This document shows positions 1 to 5,753 of a stretch of 10,702 nt of DNA, in pieces. Under the pieces are notes generated by a model. That model ran no database searches and was not told the DNA's origin. It was given only the letters and a program-made list of their open reading frames with translations. The stretch comes from Paracoccaceae bacterium (GTDB lineage Bacteria > Pseudomonadota > Alphaproteobacteria > Rhodobacterales > Rhodobacteraceae). Both the position numbers and the translations under genes were made by a program. Where the stretch lies: positions 1 through 10,702 of the forward strand of contig RGAJ01000037.1 in assembly GCA_009920225.1 (NCBI GenBank), in the 5' to 3' direction. The first letter of the stretch is position 1. The number at the start of each line of letters is the position of its first letter.

Positions 1-462
1 GCGCAGGTTGATCAGTTCATGATCCCGGTCCCGTTTGATCACGAAGACGATGCCTTGGAAAAAAGCTTGGACATGCGCAAATTAGCGATGGAGCATTTGA
101 AACACGGGGGCGTGATCGTTTTGTTTCCATCGGGCAAGGTCGCAAACAGCGAAACGTTTTTTGGCGATGCGGTTGAGGCGCCATGGAACCCGTTTACCGC
201 CAAGATGGTCTTTCGTTCCGGGGCACAGGTGGTCCCAATTTTCTTTCAAGGCCAAAATTCACGCTATTACCAAATCGCCGCGCAGGTTTCCGCAACATTG
301 CGGCAAAGTTTGCTGTTGTTTGAAATCAAACACGCGCTGAACAAACCACAACGCCCCATTGTCGGCGACGTGATCAGCATCGATGAGATTGAGCCATGGA
401 AAAGCAATCCACGCGGTTTTGTCGCCTGGTTGCGCGATAGAACCCTTGGATTAAAGCCTTAG
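1..462 (+). CDS. PlsC-like lysophospholipid acyltransferase, C-terminal part (5' end outside window)
   Basis: The reading frame is open from base 1 to the TAG at 460-462, about 153 residues, so the methionine at 19 is probably internal. The segment VIVLFPSGKVANSE matches the third block of the PlsC/glycerophosphate acyltransferase fold, usually FPEG or FPxG followed by a basic residue, which binds the phosphate of the acceptor. WNPFTAK and VVPIFFQGQNSRYY follow as expected for the hemolysin-like PlsC subgroup. The catalytic HX4D motif would lie upstream of the window. By family, such enzymes transfer an acyl chain from acyl-CoA or acyl-ACP to a lyso-lipid at the inner face of the cytoplasmic membrane; an ornithine-lipid OlsA-type role is one possibility. 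The acceptor cannot be read from this fragment. The stop overlaps that of the convergent hbd gene by 4 bp. Confidence 0.8.
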   Translation, partial: AQVDQFMIPVPFDHEDDALEKSLDMRKLAMEHLKHGGVIVLFPSGKVANSETFFGDAVEAPWNPFTAKMVFRSGAQVVPIFFQGQNSRYYQIAAQVSATLRQSLLLFEIKHALNKPQRPIVGDVISIDEIEPWKSNPRGFVAWLRDRTLGLKP

Positions 463-1334
463 CGCGTGGGAACCGGCGTTTCGCCGCGGTAATCGTAAAA
501 CCCGCGTTGCGTTTTACGGCCCAGCCATCCGGCTTCAACATATTTCGTCAACAAGGGGCAGGGGCGGTATTTGGTATCTGCCAAACCATCATGCAGAACG
601 TTCATGATGGCCAAACACGTATCCAACCCGATAAAGTCAGCCAATTCAAGCGGCCCCATTGGATGGTTAGCACCTAATTTCATTGATGAATCAATGGATT
701 GAACGGATCCGACGCCCTCATACAATGTATAAACGGCCTCATTGATCATCGGCATCAAAATGCGGTTCACGATAAAGGCGGGGAAATCTTCGGCGCTTGC
801 GGCAGTTTTACCAAGCGCTTCGACAACTTCCAAACAGGCTTTGTATGTGTCTTGATCGGTCGCAATTCCGCGGATCAATTCGACCAATTGCATCACGGGG
901 ACGGGGTTCATGAAATGGAACCCCATGAATTTTTCGGGCCGGTCTGTGCGGCTTGCCAAACGGGTGATTGAAATTGACGATGTGTTGGATGTCAAAATCG
1001 TGTCGGGTTTCAAATCGGGCAAAAGCGCATCGAAAATCTTTTGTTTGATGCCTTCGTTCTCGGTTGCTGCTTCGATCACCAAATCAGATTGCGCCACGTC
1101 GCGCAGCGCAAGCGAGGGTGTGATGCGCGCCAACGCGTCTGACTTTTCTGCAGCGCTAATTTTGCCACCCTTAACCTGACGCTCCATATTTTTATCAATG
1201 CGCGCGATCGCGGCATCAAGGCTGTCTTGGGTCAAATCATTCAGCACAACATCATATTTCGCCAAGGCCAAGACATGCGCGATGCCATTGCCCATTTGTC
1301 CCGCACCCACGATTCCGATTGATTTGATAGCCAT
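459..1334 (-). CDS. hbd: 3-hydroxybutyryl-CoA dehydrogenase
   Basis: This 291-residue protein has the usual full length of the short 3-hydroxyacyl-CoA dehydrogenases. Residues 5-16 form the NAD(P)-binding Rossmann start with GAGQMG at 10-15. SNTSS (116-120) and GFHFMNP (138-144, catalytic His140) form the active site, and the C-terminal domain begins at DFPAFIVNRILMPMINEA (183-200). It interconverts acetoacetyl-CoA and 3-hydroxybutyryl-CoA in the cytoplasm, in polyhydroxybutyrate/butyrate metabolism or short-chain beta-oxidation. I chose the ATG at 1334 because MAIKSIGIVGAGQMG is the canonical N-terminus and AAAGGA sits about 6-8 bases upstream; the frame stays open to 1601, but that extension has no family match and would cross the divergent gene. 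It is alone on its strand here, without the electron transfer flavoprotein genes that often accompany it in this group. The S-enantiomer activity is inferred from the family. Confidence 0.95.
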   Translation of the reverse strand: MAIKSIGIVGAGQMGNGIAHVLALAKYDVVLNDLTQDSLDAAIARIDKNMERQVKGGKISAAEKSDALARITPSLALRDVAQSDLVIEAATENEGIKQKIFDALLPDLKPDTILTSNTSSISITRLASRTDRPEKFMGFHFMNPVPVMQLVELIRGIATDQDTYKACLEVVEALGKTAASAEDFPAFIVNRILMPMINEAVYTLYEGVGSVQSIDSSMKLGANHPMGPLELADFIGLDTCLAIMNVLHDGLADTKYRPCPLLTKYVEAGWLGRKTQRGFYDYRGETPVPTR

Positions 1335-1410
1335 GGAAAATCCTTTCAAACTTGACTGGACCTTAGTGCGAAACCCGCCCCAGTGGCAAGACATCAAAAC
1401 AGAAGAGGTG

Positions 1411-1439
1411 ATTAACTCTTTTGCAATCGAATCGTGCAA
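1411..1439 (-). promoter_or_regulatory. Putative hbd promoter with a TTGCA-N9-TGCAA inverted repeat
   Basis: On the minus strand TTGCAC (1439-1434) and GTTAAT (1416-1411) are 17 bp apart, a weak match to a housekeeping promoter, giving a leader of roughly 70 bases before hbd. The inverted repeat TTGCA (1421-1425) / TGCAA (1435-1439) covers the -35 box and most of the spacer, where a repressor could bind. The region also serves as leader for the divergent gene at 1472. By-eye match only. Confidence 0.3.
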
Positions 1440-1471
1440 ATCTGACTTCGGGTAGAAAAAGGTGGTGAAGA

Positions 1472-2227
1472 ATGAGTTATGTCTCAACGGGCATGCGCCC
1501 TGTCGATTTTTCGGTATGTCAATATGGTCAGTCGCGGTTCTTGTTGCGGGGAAAACGTGTGCGAACGGATCGTCCTTACTGGGTGTGTATCGGTGGCGCA
1601 AACACCTATGCCGAAGACATCGTGACCCCGTTCACGACACAGCTTGAACGACATTTCAAGGTGCCGATCATCAACATGGGGATTGCGCATTCTGGTCCTG
1701 ATGCGGTGATGGGGGACAGTGATTTGATGGCACTTGTGGCACGGGCCGAGCGTGTCATCATCGAAGCCCCGTCTTGCGTCAATCACTCAAACCGCTATTA
1801 CAAGGTCCATCCCAGTCGCAATGACCGCTTTATTCGGCCGATGCCGGATCTTGTGCGGTTATATCCCGAAATTGATTTCACCGATTGTCATTTTACGAAG
1901 CATCTTTTGTGCAAGTTGTTGCTGTGCGATCAAGAGCGGTTTCAAATTATTCAAGACGATCTGCAAAACAGTTGGATGGATAAAATGCGCACCTTGATTG
2001 CGTGGGCAGGGGGGGCAATTCTTTGGTCCGCCCCTCGTGGCCGGACGACAAATGAAATTGATGATATGCTTGGGGTGATGCCCTCTGACCTTGCGCAGTT
2101 GGGGCAGCATGTGACGATTGCCCAACCGCTCGGCCATTGCGGCACGGGCCTGTCACAAAAGGCGCATGATACGATCGGACAAAAGTTGGTTCAAATGCTG
2201 GACGATGCTGCAAGGAGAGGCCAATAA
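1472..2227 (+). CDS. DUF6473-like protein of unknown function
   Basis: A 251-residue protein with no signal peptide or membrane segment, hence probably cytoplasmic. The start is supported by AGGTGG six bases before the ATG. I tentatively recognise it as resembling DUF6473, a family I associate with Rhodobacteraceae, but could not check this. The N-terminus MSYVSTGMRPVDFSVCQYGQS is followed by WVCIGGANTYAEDIVTPF (about residues 31-48), VPIINMGIAHSGPDAVM (about 62-78), RVIIEAPSC (about 92-100) and, late, AGGAILWSAPR. This alternation of hydrophobic strands with glycine turns looks like an alpha/beta fold. GG-N-T...NMGIAHSG...D is loosely reminiscent of SGNH hydrolases, but the GDS nucleophile motif is absent, so enzymatic activity is not claimed. 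It is alone, divergent from hbd and followed by a hairpin and tRNA-Trp. The existence of the gene is much surer than its family. Confidence 0.75.
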   Translation: MSYVSTGMRPVDFSVCQYGQSRFLLRGKRVRTDRPYWVCIGGANTYAEDIVTPFTTQLERHFKVPIINMGIAHSGPDAVMGDSDLMALVARAERVIIEAPSCVNHSNRYYKVHPSRNDRFIRPMPDLVRLYPEIDFTDCHFTKHLLCKLLLCDQERFQIIQDDLQNSWMDKMRTLIAWAGGAILWSAPRGRTTNEIDDMLGVMPSDLAQLGQHVTIAQPLGHCGTGLSQKAHDTIGQKLVQMLDDAARRGQ

Positions 2228-2247
2228 CCCCAAATCCAATGCGCATG

Positions 2248-2267
2248 GCAATTTTTGTGAAAATTGC
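2248..2267. repeat. Perfect 8-bp inverted repeat, terminator-like hairpin without T-tract
   Basis: GCAATTTT (2248-2255) and AAAATTGC (2260-2267) pair perfectly around the loop TGTG, 20 bases after the stop of the upstream gene and about 20 bases before the tRNA promoter. No run of T follows on either strand, so it is at best a weak terminator or an RNA 3'-end stabiliser. Confidence 0.5.
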
Positions 2268-2287
2268 AAATCGGTGCGGATTCACAC

Positions 2288-2316
2288 TTGAACTTGGTGA
2301 ACAAGCATCGTATCCA
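2288..2316 (+). promoter_or_regulatory. Putative tRNA-Trp promoter
   Basis: TTGAAC (2288-2293) and TATCCA (2311-2316) are exactly 17 bp apart, and the -10 box ends 10 bases before the mature tRNA. This spacing fits a stable-RNA promoter with a very short 5' leader. By-eye match. Confidence 0.45.
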
Positions 2317-2326
2317 CACCGGCAAT

Positions 2327-2402
2327 AGGGGTATAGCTCAGCTGGTAGAGCGACGGTCTCCAAAACCGTAGGTCGCGGGTTCGAACCCTGCTGCCCCTGC
2401 CA
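2327..2402 (+). tRNA. tRNA-Trp (anticodon CCA), with encoded 3' CCA
   Basis: The 76-base sequence folds as a cloverleaf. The acceptor stem AGGGGTA (2327-2333) pairs with TGCCCCT (2392-2398), with one G-U pair, followed by discriminator G2399 and genomic CCA (2400-2402). The anticodon stem ACGGT/ACCGT (2353-2357/2365-2369) encloses the loop CTCCAAA with anticodon CCA at 2360-2362. The T arm GCGGG-TTCGAAC-CCTGC is present, with one G-U pair, and the D arm carries AGCTCAGCTGGTAGAGC. In many alphaproteobacteria this tRNA is followed by secE-nusG; here the next gene is azlD on the opposite strand. Confidence 0.97.
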
Positions 2403-2418
2403 TTTCCCATAATTTAAT

Positions 2419-2452
2419 ATAAAAACACCCGTCTGAACGCATGTTCGGTCGG
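2419..2452 (-). terminator. Putative rho-independent terminator after azlD
   Basis: The arms 2429-2438 and 2443-2452 pair over 10 positions, with one T-T mismatch and one G-U pair, around a 4-base loop. On the minus strand they are followed after three bases by a run of five T (2425-2421) and then AT-rich sequence. The hairpin starts about ten bases beyond the azlD stop codon, which is a typical position. Confidence 0.55.
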
Positions 2453-2462
2453 CTGTGATTGC

Positions 2463-2774
2463 CTAAAACAGGTTTTCCAATACCCATAATACACCCAAAC
2501 CCGCAATCAGGGTCGCAATGACAGATTTGGTGCGAAAGGCGACTGCCATTGCCAAGACGGCCGCCAAAACACGGGTGTTCCAGATTGTGGGCATCTGTGT
2601 CTCGTGTGAAATGAAAACCGATGCTGCGATGATGGCTGATAATACGGCAATCGGCACATAGGTCAGATACCGATCCAACGCGGGCGGCAATGCGCGGTGA
2701 ATGAGCCCCGAAAACATCGAAAACCGCATCAAGAATGTGGCAAAGCCTGTGACGATCATAATGGCCCAAATCAT
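2463..2774 (-). CDS. azlD: AzlD family branched-chain amino acid export subunit
   Basis: With the start at 2774 the protein has 103 residues, the normal AzlD size, and is almost entirely hydrophobic: about four membrane segments separated by short loops, including ALPPALDRYLTYVPIAVLSAI, which is typical of the family (LPPxxxRxLxYVPxAVL). The start at 2774 is preferred over the in-frame ATG at 2789 because it forms an ATGA overlap with the azlC stop (2771-2774) and has GGAAGG six bases upstream; the 2789 start has no clear ribosome site. AzlD is the small membrane partner of AzlC; together they export branched-chain amino acids or toxic analogues such as azaleucine, as known from Bacillus azlCD and related ygaZH pairs. 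The actual substrate is inferred. Translation is probably coupled to azlC. Confidence 0.9.
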   Translation of the reverse strand: MIWAIMIVTGFATFLMRFSMFSGLIHRALPPALDRYLTYVPIAVLSAIIAASVFISHETQMPTIWNTRVLAAVLAMAVAFRTKSVIATLIAGLGVLWVLENLF

Positions 2775-3469
2775 TGTTGCGCCTTCCATTTTTCAGCCTG
2801 CGCCCCAATAACGATGCCCGTGATGGCCGCGGCGATGATCCAAAGGTTATAGGGCAGGGATTGACCAAAGACGGCCACCAAACCCGACGAGACCGCCGCC
2901 AACACATGCGGCACATGCCGAAGGCTGGGCAAAACGATGGCGATAAATGTCATCGGAATGGCAAAATCCAAATTCAAATGCGCGGGTAGGGTGGCGCCTA
3001 ACACCACGCCTGCAATGGTTGATAGCTGCCAAAAGGCCCAAAGCGTCACACCCGACCCCAAAAGATGATAATGGGCATTGCGTGGTGTGGGATCGTGTTC
3101 AAAGCGTTTGATCGAAATGGCAAATGCCTCGTCAGTCAATAAATACCCAAGCAAGATGCGCCAGCGCAGTGACAAGAGTCGCAGGTATTTCGCCACAGCG
3201 ACGCTATAGAGCACGTGGCGCAGGTTCAATACGGCCACCGAACTGCCAACGATGATCGGCGCGGCACCTGCCATCCAGAGTTGGGCAAAGACAACCTGCG
3301 ACGCGCCCCCAAATATGACCGACGACATCAGGATGGTTTGCCATGCGCTCAGCCCGCTGGCCATTCCCAAAACCCCAAAGACCAGACCAAAGGGCACCAC
3401 GCCCAATTGCAGGGGCAACTGGTCCATAATGCCTTGGATGAATTCAGATTTTGGCGAAGGATGCGTCAT
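2771..3469 (-). CDS. azlC: AzlC family branched-chain amino acid exporter subunit
   Basis: This 232-residue integral membrane protein has the usual AzlC length. After a short cytoplasmic start (MTHPSPKSEFIQGIMDQLP), PLQLGVVPFGLVFGVLGMASGLS and VIFGGASQVVFAQLW are the characteristic AzlC N-terminal sequences, followed by LNLRHVLYS and LLTDEAFAIS, also family hallmarks. Further hydrophobic segments run to the C-terminus, which ends in a short charged tail (AEKWKAQQ). AzlC is the large subunit of the AzlCD efflux system in the cytoplasmic membrane; the exported substrate is inferred to be leucine, valine, isoleucine or related compounds. It is first in a two-gene unit with azlD. The ribosome site is weak (GAG about nine bases before the ATG). 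No regulator gene is adjacent. Confidence 0.93.
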   Translation of the reverse strand: MTHPSPKSEFIQGIMDQLPLQLGVVPFGLVFGVLGMASGLSAWQTILMSSVIFGGASQVVFAQLWMAGAAPIIVGSSVAVLNLRHVLYSVAVAKYLRLLSLRWRILLGYLLTDEAFAISIKRFEHDPTPRNAHYHLLGSGVTLWAFWQLSTIAGVVLGATLPAHLNLDFAIPMTFIAIVLPSLRHVPHVLAAVSSGLVAVFGQSLPYNLWIIAAAITGIVIGAQAEKWKAQQ

Positions 3470-3497
3470 TGTTTACACTCAATCAAATCGGTGCCTT

Positions 3498-3532
3498 TGA
3501 TTACGCCCAAGCCACAAGAGTGTCTATGTCAA
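3498..3532 (-). promoter_or_regulatory. Putative azlCD promoter
   Basis: On the minus strand TAGACA (3526-3521) and TAATCA (3503-3498) are 17 bp apart. A perfect TTGACA (3532-3527) directly precedes this -35 box but has no good -10 at the right distance. The strong terminator of the ribosomal operon lies just upstream, so azlCD needs its own promoter between about 3470 and 3545. By-eye match. Confidence 0.3.
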
Positions 3533-3545
3533 ATCACCGCGACAT

Positions 3546-3575
3546 AAAAAAACGCCCACCAAAGGGTGGGCGTTT
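3546..3575 (-). terminator. Strong rho-independent terminator of the rpsF-rpsR-rplI operon
   Basis: An 11-bp perfect stem (3550-3560 with 3565-3575, GC-rich core CGCCCACC) encloses a 4-base loop and is followed on the minus strand by seven T (complement of 3552-3546). It starts about 20 bases after the rplI stop. Confidence 0.92.
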
Positions 3576-3595
3576 CATGTATTCGATATCGAAAC

Positions 3596-4183
3596 TTATG
3601 CGTCGATGTCGCCATCGTCATCAGAAGCTGCGCCGCCGATGTCGTCAAACAACTCAGCGATTTCAAATTCGGCTGCTGCCTCATCTTCTGCTGCTTGTTC
3701 TTGGATGGATTTACCAGAGGCTTGAAGCTGCGCTTCTTCGACTGAACGTGCGACGTTCATGACGATAGTTGCAGAGACTTCTGGGTGCAGTTTCACGGCC
3801 ATCGCGTGCAAACCCAATTCTTTGATTGGTACGATCACAGAAACTTGTTTGCGGTCGATTGAGAAGCCTGCTTCTGTTGCTGCTTCTGCTGCGTCACGAG
3901 GAGACACAGAACCGTAAAGCGCGCCAGCGTCGGATGCTGAACGAATCACAATAAATTGCTGTCCGTCCAATTTTGCAGCCATGGCTTCGGCTTCTTTTTT
4001 GCTTTCTAGGTTGCGTGCTTCAAGCTGCGCTTTTTGGGCTTCGAACGCTTTTACGTTTGCGTCAGATGCTGTTTGCGCTTTGCCTTGTGGCAGCAAAAAG
4101 TTACGTGCATAGCCTGGTTTCACATCAACGATGTCGCCCATTTGACCCAGTTTCGCAACGCGTTCTAATAGGATAACTTGCAT
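3596..4183 (-). CDS. rplI: 50S ribosomal protein L9
   Basis: The N-terminus [36 protein letters not shown] is the L9 signature, in which GYARNFLLP contacts 23S rRNA. A long helical connector rich in A, E and K (about residues 45-75) leads to the C-terminal domain (about 76-150, with [15 protein letters not shown] and [21 protein letters not shown]). L9 binds at the base of the L1 stalk and helps keep the reading frame. At 195 residues it exceeds the E. coli protein (149) by about 45; the extra tail is alanine- and acid-rich and ends in SDDDGDIDA. It is last in the operon; AAGGAG lies eight bases before the ATG and overlaps the rpsR stop codon, suggesting coupled translation. A strong terminator follows. 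Confidence 0.98.
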   Translation of the reverse strand: MQVILLERVAKLGQMGDIVDVKPGYARNFLLPQGKAQTASDANVKAFEAQKAQLEARNLESKKEAEAMAAKLDGQQFIVIRSASDAGALYGSVSPRDAAEAATEAGFSIDRKQVSVIVPIKELGLHAMAVKLHPEVSATIVMNVARSVEEAQLQASGKSIQEQAAEDEAAAEFEIAELFDDIGGAASDDDGDIDA

Positions 4184-4195
4184 ATCAAATTCTCC

Positions 4196-4423
4196 TTATT
4201 TCACAGCGTATGGCAGCAGGGCCAAGAAACGTGCGCGTTTGATTGCGCGGGCCAATTCACGCTGTTTCTTTGCAGAAACGGCAGTGATACGAGAAGGCAC
4301 GATTTTACCACGCTCAGAGATGTAGCGTTGCAGCAATTTCGTATCTTTGTAATCGATCGCAGGTGCATTATCGCCTGAGAATGGACATACTTTGCGACGA
4401 CGGAAAAATGGTTTGTTTGCCAT
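4196..4423 (-). CDS. rpsR: 30S ribosomal protein S18
   Basis: The 75-residue length equals that of E. coli S18. [67 protein letters not shown] contains the whole S18 signature ([48 protein letters not shown]). S18 binds the central domain of 16S rRNA as a pair with S6, whose gene lies 17 bases upstream in the same transcript. AAAGGA is located eight bases before the ATG. The cysteine in KVCPF is shared by the zinc-less and zinc-containing variants, so metal binding cannot be decided from it alone. Confidence 0.98.
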   Translation of the reverse strand: MANKPFFRRRKVCPFSGDNAPAIDYKDTKLLQRYISERGKIVPSRITAVSAKKQRELARAIKRARFLALLPYAVK

Positions 4424-4440
4424 TACTTAGATCCTTTGCC

Positions 4441-4797
4441 TTATGCGCGGCGCTCACGGCGTTCGCCGCGGTCGTCACGTTTTTGCATTTGCACCGAAGG
4501 ACCTTCGGCATGTTCATCAACACGGATTGTCAAAACGCGCATCACGTCGTCGTGTAGACGCATCAGACGTTCCATTTCCGCAACCGCTGTTGCAGGTGCA
4601 TCTGTGCGCAAGAACGCATAGTGACCTTTACGGTTTTTGTTGATTTTATAGGCCATTGTTTTAACGCCCCAGTATTCATTGTCGATCACGTTGCCGCCAT
4701 TGTCTTTCAATACTGTGGAGAAATGTTCAATCAGGCCTTCTGCTTGCGCGTTAGAGAGATCCTGACGCGAGATAAAGACATGCTCATATAAAGGCAT
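4441..4797 (-). CDS. rpsF: 30S ribosomal protein S6
   Basis: This 118-residue protein starts MPLYEHVFISRQDLSNAQAEGLIEHFSTVL and contains EYWGVKTMAYKINKNRKGHYAFLRTDAP, the typical S6 ferredoxin-like core (strand with WG-x-K-x-x-AY-x-I and GHY). The arginine- and glutamate-rich tail RDDRGERRERRA is common in this family. S6 pairs with S18 on the 30S platform. It is the first gene of the rpsF-rpsR-rplI operon; priB or ssb, which interrupts this operon in some bacteria, is absent. GGAG is six bases before the ATG. In E. coli the S6:S18 complex can bind the rpsF leader; I found no convincing copy of that element in the leader here. Confidence 0.98.
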   Translation of the reverse strand: MPLYEHVFISRQDLSNAQAEGLIEHFSTVLKDNGGNVIDNEYWGVKTMAYKINKNRKGHYAFLRTDAPATAVAEMERLMRLHDDVMRVLTIRVDEHAEGPSVQMQKRDDRGERRERRA

Positions 4798-4875
4798 GTT
4801 TGCTCCGATCTTGTCTGGCGCGTTTCATAGGGTCGGGTTTATTTCTTTCGCACCCACCCACGAGAGACCGCGCGA

Positions 4876-4905
4876 TTAATAATATTCGCGAAAGATGCGC
4901 CCCAA
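4876..4905 (-). promoter_or_regulatory. Putative rpsF operon promoter with TTCGCGAA palindrome
   Basis: On the minus strand TTGGGG (4905-4900) and TATTAA (4881-4876) are 18 bp apart, giving a leader of about 70-75 bases. The spacer contains the 8-bp palindrome TTCGCGAA (4885-4892). The -10 box lies in an AT-rich centre flanked by CGCGA (4871-4875) and TCGCG (4886-4890). By-eye match. The rest of the 270-base gap at 4798-5067 shows no gene; a perfect TTGACA at 4970-4975 on the plus strand has only a poor -10 (AAAATG, 4993-4998) and could serve the next gene. Confidence 0.3.
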
Positions 4906-5067
4906 TGACATGTTTCGCCGCAAAAGGCAACGCAAAAGGTGCAAGGCATGTGACCTGATGCCGGCAGCTTTGACAGCCACGGCCGAAACCCGAAAATGAC
5001 TGCATTCACGCCGCATTTGGGTCGCATTTCCGCGCAACTGTGAAGCTAGGTAGCGGGGGGCGCACAG

Positions 5068-5271
5068 ATGGCATATACAATTGAACACACAAAACAAGAA
5101 ACGGGTGTTTTGACCGGTCTTTTTCTCAAGGTGATCGGAATGGCCTGCATGATCGCGGCCATCGGGGTTTGGATGGGGTCGCTTGCAACATTCGGGGCCT
5201 TTTCCAACATCATAACACTTGGTATGTCGATCGGGTTCGGGCTTATCGGGGTGTTGGTCTGGTCGCGTTGA
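5068..5271 (+). CDS. Small two-helix membrane protein of unknown function
   Basis: A 67-residue protein that I do not recognise. After a polar N-terminus (MAYTIEHTKQETG) come two hydrophobic stretches, about residues 14-38 and 44-65, separated by a short turn (SLATFGAFS), and the protein ends in WSR. This predicts a helical hairpin in the cytoplasmic membrane, with both ends probably cytoplasmic. A purine-rich GGGGGG seven bases before the ATG supports translation. The bactofilin gene follows on the same strand 87 bases later with no clear terminator between, so the two may be co-transcribed. In other bacteria bactofilin genes often neighbour an M23 peptidase gene; this gene occupies that place here, but no functional link is shown. 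A role as a membrane partner for the bactofilin is speculation. Confidence 0.7.
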   Translation: MAYTIEHTKQETGVLTGLFLKVIGMACMIAAIGVWMGSLATFGAFSNIITLGMSIGFGLIGVLVWSR

Positions 5272-5358
5272 GCGCGATCGGTGGTTTTTCGCCCTTTGCG
5301 CTTGCAATTACTGCGAAAACTTGCAGTGTAGCGCCGAACACTACAGATGGGGGCGGAC

Positions 5359-5664
5359 ATGGCCAAAACGTTTTTAAGCTCGGATGTGAAAATCGATGGG
5401 CAACTCAAATCAAATGGCGACATTGAAATTGATGGCGAAGTTAAAGGCCAAATCCAAGCGAAAGCGATCAAGGTTCTAAATTCTGGTAAAGTCCACGGCA
5501 CGCTTACCTGTGACACCCTGACGGTTGATGGTGAAGTCAGCGGCACAGTGGGTGCCAACGACCTGTCGATTTCATCCACAGGGATCGTTTTGGCGGATGT
5601 GCAATATGCGACTTTGACCACCGCTAAAGGCGCAAAGCTGCAAGGCCAAATCAAAGTTAAATAA
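5359..5664 (+). CDS. Bactofilin, polymer-forming cytoskeletal protein
   Basis: With the start at 5359 the product has 101 residues: MAKTFLSSDVKIDGQLKSNGDIEIDGEVKGQIQAKAIKV and so on. The repeating pattern of hydrophobic-x-G with about 17-residue periodicity (IDGQL, IDGEVKGQI, GKVHGTL, VDGEVSGTV, GAKLQGQI) is the right-handed beta-helix of the bactofilin domain (DUF583). These proteins assemble without nucleotide into membrane-associated filaments that localise cell-wall enzymes or stalk and shape factors. The protein is near the minimal size, nearly all core, with almost no disordered tail. I prefer the ATG at 5359 (MAKTF) over the in-frame ATG at 5347, because GGGGG then lies about five bases upstream. 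It sits between the small membrane protein gene and mrp. Confidence 0.9.
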   Translation: MAKTFLSSDVKIDGQLKSNGDIEIDGEVKGQIQAKAIKVLNSGKVHGTLTCDTLTVDGEVSGTVGANDLSISSTGIVLADVQYATLTTAKGAKLQGQIKVK

Positions 5665-5666
5665 TC

Positions 5667-5683
5667 AAATCGATGCGATTTTT
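5667..5683 (+). terminator. Weak terminator-like hairpin after the bactofilin gene
   Basis: AAATCG (5667-5672) and CGATTT (5676-5681) form a 6-bp stem with a 3-base loop; the five T of 5679-5683 overlap the stem. It lies two bases after the bactofilin stop. The stem is AT-rich, so any termination is likely partial, and read-through into mrp is possible. Confidence 0.3.
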
Positions 5684-5753
5684 GGGGCCGCGTGGGTGTA
5701 AATGTCATCTGCGCGGTTTATGTGTGTGAAAAGTCGTGAAAAAGGACGCAGTC

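Noticed and set aside
1335..1601. N-terminal extension of hbd up to 1601
   Set aside because: The family N-terminus with the NAD-binding motif begins at 1334 and has its own ribosome site; the extension overlaps the divergent gene.
2327..2402. tRNA-Trp as an attachment site of an integrated element
   Set aside because: No integrase gene and no second copy of the tRNA 3' end were seen; the genes on both sides are ordinary.
2775..2789. Upstream ATG of azlD at 2789
   Set aside because: No ribosome site; the ATG at 2774 has GGAAGG at the right distance and the typical 4-base overlap with azlC.
2338..2916. Open frame of 192 codons on the minus strand over azlD, reaching into the tRNA
   Set aside because: It is out of frame with azlC and azlD, which are well-supported, and it runs through tRNA-Trp.
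3582..3593. Palindrome TTCGATATCGAA near the rplI stop
   Set aside because: Short, AT-rich and immediately upstream of a much stronger terminator; no separate role can be supported.
5046..5708. Long open frame (220 codons) on the minus strand across the small membrane protein and bactofilin genes
   Set aside because: The plus-strand bactofilin shows a clear family repeat pattern; the minus frame is serine/proline-rich without any family feature and is a shadow.
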